DNA of 9,288 nt, taken from the NCBI GenBank assembly GCA_034433995.1, contig DAOTZU010000096.1:1-9288 (forward strand), read 5' to 3'. Below, in pieces: positions 5,682-9,288 of the stretch (the stretch's first letter is position 1; the number at the start of each line of letters is the position of its first letter). The translations under genes and the position numbers were made by a program. The DNA comes from DAOTZU01 sp034433995. GTDB taxonomy: Bacteria; Chloroflexota; Anaerolineae; UBA1429. Below the pieces are notes generated by a model, which was given only the letters and a program-made list of their open reading frames with translations, searched no databases and was not told the origin of the DNA.

Positions 5682-8153
5682 TCAGCCCAGCCGCCAGGCG
5701 CCGCCCTCAGCTGTGGCCCTCAAGATCTCCCGACCGGCCCGGTGCACCTCCACCTGCCAGGATGGAGCCGCGCCCACTCGACTGCGCACCTGCATCTCGC
5801 CACGCCGGGCCAGCAAGATCCCCTCCTCGCCGAGTAAAGACCACAGAACATCCTCCGGGGCGTCCCCAGGCACCACTTGGATGGCGGTGAGCAAGCGGTG
5901 GCTCGCAGCCGGGGCTGTGGCCAGCCGCAGAAGATGGGTGGGATGCAGGTGACAATCCACACCCTCCACATCCCAGGTGGCCTCAGACGGGGCCCAGTTC
6001 AGGGGGACGACGCGCAGGGCCGCCCGCTCGCCGCGCACCCAATAGGCGCCATCCCGCGCCTCCATGGGATAGGTTGAGTTCAGCCGAAAGCTCACCACCC
6101 AGGGCTGCTCCAGGGCCAGCTCATCATCCAGCAGGTACAGATCGGGCGTGGGCGAAAAGACGCGGCGCAGGTTTTTGCGGAACAGCCCCGGCGCCCAGGC
6201 ACCCAAATTATCACTGGCCAAAAGGATGGCCCCTTCGTGCTCCAAGGCCGAGGTCAACAAGCCCCCCGGCGCGTTGCCCGGCTGACGCATCAGCACGCCT
6301 TCGGGGCTTTCGGGGTAAACCAGGTTATGCCGGGCGGCCATGCCGATCAAGGCCACCTCCGGATGGTCATAACTGGTGACGCCCCGGTCGCAGGCCAACA
6401 CCTCGCCGCCGGCCTCCAGGATAAAGCTGCCCTTGTCCTCATGGTAATGGCCCCCATAGGTCGGGCCACTACAAAGGTGAAAATGGACATACCCTAGAGC
6501 GGGATCGTGGCGCACCGAGCTGACCTGCCCCACCACCGGCAGCACGGCGAATTTCGGCCGCACCACCGGCGCGCCCGGCTTGACCGCCTCAGGGGCCAGG
6601 ATGAAATGATAGAGATCCGGCCGCAGCTCCACCTTTTCCATCATGGCGACATAAAGATCCGCCCAGGCAGGGTTAGCGGAGAGTTGGGCATAGGCGGCCA
6701 CCAGGCTGGGCGCCAGGTATTGATCGGCATGGGCATCGTTGATGGGCAAATAGGTGAGGCCATCGCCTTTGGTGGAGAGCATCGCCAAGGCATAGTCGCC
6801 GGTCTTTAGCAACGTGGGTGTGGCGTATTCCTTCAAGGATTGCCCATGATGGCGCGCCAAAGCGTAAAAGAGGGGCATGGCGGTGCTAAAGGTGTAATTC
6901 CAATAGCCCATGCCCTCCAAAGTGCCGCCGTCCTCGTGCACATAGGAATCTATCATCTCGTGCAGGTCGCGCTCGGCCTCTTCCAAAACGCTGACGTAAC
7001 GCGGATAGGCGGGCAGCAACCCCAGGAGCCCGATGATGCGCCCAGAGCTAAAGACGATCCCCTGGTTCATGTGGCGAATGTATTCCATGCGCTTGAAATC
7101 GGACTCGATCCGCGGCAATCCCTTCATGATGATGGCATCGCGGATGATCTGCCGGCCATGGGGGGTGAGGCAGGCGCCGGCCCAATCCAACACCAAAGCG
7201 CAGGCGCGGCAATAAATCTCTTCGGTGAAGGAACGATGGTGCCAGGTGGCACCGGGGAAGACGCCCATGATGCTCTCGCACCAAGTATCGCAATGGGCGG
7301 CAGAGAGGGCCATGCGCGCCGCCATGCGGCTCATCTCCAGGTTGCCCTCCACCAAGCCCACGAAGGCCAGCCGCTCCATGATCCCCGCCGTGCAAGTGCG
7401 TTTCATATCGCGGTTACGGCACCAGCGACGGTCGGGCCTGGGGATGAGGTAACCGATCTCCTGTTCCGGGTTGAGCTGCAAATCTTGTTCGGCCTGCTTG
7501 CGCAGGGCAAGGTAAGCTTGGTGCAGCGGTCCCGCGCTCAGCTTGCGACGGAGTGCCTTCAGCTCTTGGGCCGAGAAAAAGATGCCGATTTGGGGTTGCA
7601 GGGTCTCCGCAACCTCGGCCAGAGCGCCGGGCCAATCGGGGGTATAGGGGCTGGGGCGCGCCTCCATGCGCGCTTGGGCGGCCTTGTTGGCCAGGCCCAA
7701 CCATTCCAGCCGCGCCACGCCGGGCCGTGGCTCGGTGAGGGCGAACTCCAGCCGCAACCAGGTGAGGCGGCTGCCCAGGAAGGGGCCATCGAACTCGTCG
7801 GTGGTATCCACGCCGGAGACATGATCCAACACTATGCGCTCGACGCCATCAATGCACGCCCTCACCGTCATGGTCATCCAGCGGGGCAGGGCGGCAAAGA
7901 CGCGCAAGACGTCGTAATCGCCCAGGGGCAGGTCACATTCTCGCTCCATGGCCACCACCTCGCCCGGAGCGGCCTTATCCAGGTGCACATCCACCGAGCA
8001 CCAGGTCTGCACGATCCGGCCACGCACACTGGGCGGGATAAGCAGCCGATATTGCTCCAAAAGGCTGTACTTGTCCGTAGGATGCTCGCTGGAACCGCCA
8101 TCCCAGAACGGCTCGATGATGGCCTCCGCCTCGTTAATCGGCACTACGCGCAT
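5682..8153 (-). CDS. Heparinase II/III-family protein (putative polysaccharide or oligosaccharide lyase), cytoplasmic
   Basis: This 823-residue protein has three regions. The N-terminus (about 45-160) is a beta-rich segment resembling a sugar-binding or jelly-roll module. A mostly helical toroid (about 190-520) contains conserved-looking HMNQGIV at 361-367, EDGG at 407-410 and EGMGYWNY at 413-420. The C-terminal beta-rich region (about 530-823) opens with the heparinase II/III hallmark GGHYHEDKGSF at 567-577, then ACDRG at 587-591 and Y595. In characterised relatives, such residues (His, Tyr, Asn) carry out beta-elimination on uronic-acid polymers such as heparin, heparan or alginate. No signal peptide or membrane segment is visible, so it likely works inside the cell on imported oligosaccharides. 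Start ATG 8153 has GGAGGAG 5 nt upstream and lies 15 nt after the dehydrogenase stop. Substrate and exact lyase class are unknown. Confidence 0.88.
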   Translation of the reverse strand: MRVVPINEAEAIIEPFWDGGSSEHPTDKYSLLEQYRLLIPPSVRGRIVQTWCSVDVHLDKAAPGEVVAMERECDLPLGDYDVLRVFAALPRWMTMTVRACIDGVERIVLDHVSGVDTTDEFDGPFLGSRLTWLRLEFALTEPRPGVARLEWLGLANKAAQARMEARPSPYTPDWPGALAEVAETLQPQIGIFFSAQELKALRRKLSAGPLHQAYLALRKQAEQDLQLNPEQEIGYLIPRPDRRWCRNRDMKRTCTAGIMERLAFVGLVEGNLEMSRMAARMALSAAHCDTWCESIMGVFPGATWHHRSFTEEIYCRACALVLDWAGACLTPHGRQIIRDAIIMKGLPRIESDFKRMEYIRHMNQGIVFSSGRIIGLLGLLPAYPRYVSVLEEAERDLHEMIDSYVHEDGGTLEGMGYWNYTFSTAMPLFYALARHHGQSLKEYATPTLLKTGDYALAMLSTKGDGLTYLPINDAHADQYLAPSLVAAYAQLSANPAWADLYVAMMEKVELRPDLYHFILAPEAVKPGAPVVRPKFAVLPVVGQVSSVRHDPALGYVHFHLCSGPTYGGHYHEDKGSFILEAGGEVLACDRGVTSYDHPEVALIGMAARHNLVYPESPEGVLMRQPGNAPGGLLTSALEHEGAILLASDNLGAWAPGLFRKNLRRVFSPTPDLYLLDDELALEQPWVVSFRLNSTYPMEARDGAYWVRGERAALRVVPLNWAPSEATWDVEGVDCHLHPTHLLRLATAPAASHRLLTAIQVVPGDAPEDVLWSLLGEEGILLARRGEMQVRSRVGAAPSWQVEVHRAGREILRATAEGGAWRLG

Positions 8154-8168
8154 GATCGCTCCTCCAAG

Positions 8169-9161
8169 TCAGGCCAAGATAGCCGCCCGCTCGCGGCTGA
8201 TGGACCAGCGCAGCGGCTCGCCGCGGACGAACCGTTGCAGCTCCTCCACCATGTAGCGCCCCTGCCGCCGGCATTCGTTGAACATGGAACCGGCGATGTG
8301 GGGCGTGAGGATCACATTGGGCAGCGTGTATAACGGCGAGCCGGGCTCCGGCGGCTCCGGATAGGTCACGTCCAAGACGGCGAACAGGTCGGGGCGCTGG
8401 CGCAACACCTCGATCATCTCCTGTTCGCGCACCACGGCCCCGCGGGCGGTGTTGATGAAGGCAGCCCCCGGCTTCATCGCCGCCAAGTGCGCCCCCGTGA
8501 TCATCCCCTCCGTCTCCTTCAGCCACGGAGTGTGCAAAGAGACCACGTCGGCCCGGCCAAAGATCTCCTCCAGGGAGCAGAGTTCCACGTTCAGCGCGGC
8601 GGCGTCCTCCGCCGAGACATAGGGATCGTAGGCGATCACCTTCAGATCGAAATGGCGCAGCAACTGGCATACCCGGCGCCCCACCATGCCCAAGGAGATG
8701 ATCCCCACGGTGCTGCCATAGGCCCCCGGTACCCAGGTGCGAGGAGGGTACTTGCCCTCGCGCTTGATGGTCAAGGCGTACTGCCAGCCGTGCTTGAGGC
8801 AGAAAAGGATCTGTGAGAGGGTGTATTCCGAGACGGGCACGGCGTTGGCCGCCCAGGCGCTGCAGATGATGATCCCCCGCTCCCAGAAAGCGTCGGTGAC
8901 CAGGCCGCGAATAGAACCCGCGCCGTAGAACACCGCTTTGAGCTTGGGCGCCGCGGCCAGCAGCTCCGCATCAAAGACGGGCGCGCCCCAACCGGAAAAG
9001 ATTACCTCCACCTCGCGCAAGAGGTCGAGGTTTTGCCGGATGGAGTCCCTGGTCTGTTGCGGCCCGCATAGCTCCACCAGCGCGGCGATGTCGCGCCGCT
9101 CGTCGGGACCATAGATTTGATCGTAATAGACGGTATCCAGAATGTACAAACCCTTTAACAT
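8169..9161 (-). CDS. D-isomer-specific 2-hydroxyacid dehydrogenase (NAD-dependent)
   Basis: This 330-residue oxidoreductase of the D-2-hydroxyacid dehydrogenase family interconverts 2-keto and D-2-hydroxy acids. The Rossmann domain at about 105-285 has the dinucleotide loop VGIISLGMVG (153-161), where Ser replaces the first Gly of GxGxxG. D179 in AYDPY is the expected ribose-binding Asp, so NAD is favoured over NADP. The catalytic triad is complete: R240 in TARG, E269 in DVTYPEP and H288 in TPHIAG, with normal spacing. ATG 9161 is preferred over ATG 9179 because it follows AAAGGAGG and places the first beta strand right at the N-terminus. Length is normal for the family. It is cotranscribed with the heparinase gene (15 nt gap), so it probably handles an acid derived from the imported sugar (inference). 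Exact substrate cannot be assigned; glycerate, phosphoglycerate-like and other members share these motifs. Confidence 0.93.
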   Translation of the reverse strand: MLKGLYILDTVYYDQIYGPDERRDIAALVELCGPQQTRDSIRQNLDLLREVEVIFSGWGAPVFDAELLAAAPKLKAVFYGAGSIRGLVTDAFWERGIIICSAWAANAVPVSEYTLSQILFCLKHGWQYALTIKREGKYPPRTWVPGAYGSTVGIISLGMVGRRVCQLLRHFDLKVIAYDPYVSAEDAAALNVELCSLEEIFGRADVVSLHTPWLKETEGMITGAHLAAMKPGAAFINTARGAVVREQEMIEVLRQRPDLFAVLDVTYPEPPEPGSPLYTLPNVILTPHIAGSMFNECRRQGRYMVEELQRFVRGEPLRWSISRERAAILA

Positions 9162-9164
9162 GTG

Positions 9165-9172
9165 CCTCCTTT
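9165..9172 (-). promoter_or_regulatory. Ribosome binding site of the 2-hydroxyacid dehydrogenase
   Basis: A perfect AAAGGAGG lies 3 nt before the ATG at 9161. The spacing is short, but this is the only strong site nearby. The alternative ATG at 9179 lacks a Shine-Dalgarno, and its extra codons would be made of this element. Confidence 0.7.
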
Positions 9173-9193
9173 CGGCCATCGCACCGGAATGGG

Positions 9194-9288
9194 TTATGCC
9201 TGTCTCAGCTCCAGGGCCACGGCGATCGTCAACCGGCCCGCGCGCCCCTTTTTGAGCATGGCGATCCGCGTTTGCGCCGCTCCGCCCA
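9194..9288 (-). CDS. C-terminal end of an unidentified protein (partial)
   Basis: A minus-strand frame enters from the right edge and ends with TAA at 9196-9194, encoding 30 residues that end in GRLTIAVALELRQA. The stretch is too short for family assignment. Two points support it as real coding: the codons are G/C-rich at the third position, like the neighbouring genes, and the stop lies only 32 nt before the dehydrogenase start with no promoter between. It would be the preceding gene of the same operon. Confidence 0.55.
   Translation of the reverse strand, partial: GGAAQTRIAMLKKGRAGRLTIAVALELRQA

Noticed and set aside
4482..5837. 451-codon open frame on the plus strand
   Set aside because: It runs antisense through parts of three minus-strand genes and their intergenic gaps, has low-complexity composition and no good ribosome site; treated as a shadow.
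6840..8333. 497-codon open frame on the plus strand opposite the heparinase-like gene
   Set aside because: Same shadow composition, and it continues past the heparinase start into the dehydrogenase gene. The minus strand has the family hallmark motifs.
9162..9179. ATG at 9179 as start of the dehydrogenase
   Set aside because: No ribosome site upstream; AAAGGAGG lies inside the would-be coding stretch and serves ATG 9161.

Overview
The window is GC-rich, densely coding DNA, most likely from an uncultured or environmental Chloroflexota (Anaerolineae/Caldilineae-like). The organism call is an inference from family style. The 403-residue regulator combines an HTH-like N-terminus, a histidine-less GHKL remnant and a C-terminal receiver. 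The hybrid kinase ends in a pseudo-receiver followed by a receiver with an unusual C-terminus. Both are architectures I associate with that phylum. No rRNA, tRNA, CRISPR array or insertion sequence is visible.

Layout. On the minus strand at the left lie two permease genes of a CUT1-type (LplB/LplC, YteP/YtcP-like) oligosaccharide ABC importer. The second (1-424) runs off the left edge. They diverge from a plus-strand response-regulator gene (1537-2748) across a 110-bp intergenic region. That region holds well-formed, overlapping divergent promoters, a palindrome across both -10 boxes, and an ACTG/CAGT repeat upstream of the transporter promoter. The regulator converges on, and overlaps by 34 bp, a minus-strand hybrid histidine kinase (2715-4910). 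The kinase is the last gene of an apparent minus-strand operon that reads, in transcription order: the C-terminus of an unknown protein (9288-9194), a D-isomer 2-hydroxyacid dehydrogenase (9161-8169), a heparinase II/III-family protein (8153-5682), a small protein related to the MetH reactivation domain with a Cys cluster (5660-4965), and the kinase.

How it may work together (inference). The importer would bring in oligosaccharides, probably uronic-acid-containing. The heparinase-like protein, which has no signal peptide, would cleave them in the cytoplasm. The dehydrogenase would handle a 2-keto or 2-hydroxy acid intermediate. The kinase and regulator would form a two-component pair controlling import. 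No solute-binding protein, ABC ATPase or corrinoid methyltransferase is in the window. The odd element is the MetH-activation-like protein, which normally points to cobalamin-dependent methyl transfer and may indicate metabolism of methylated sugars or a methylated substrate.
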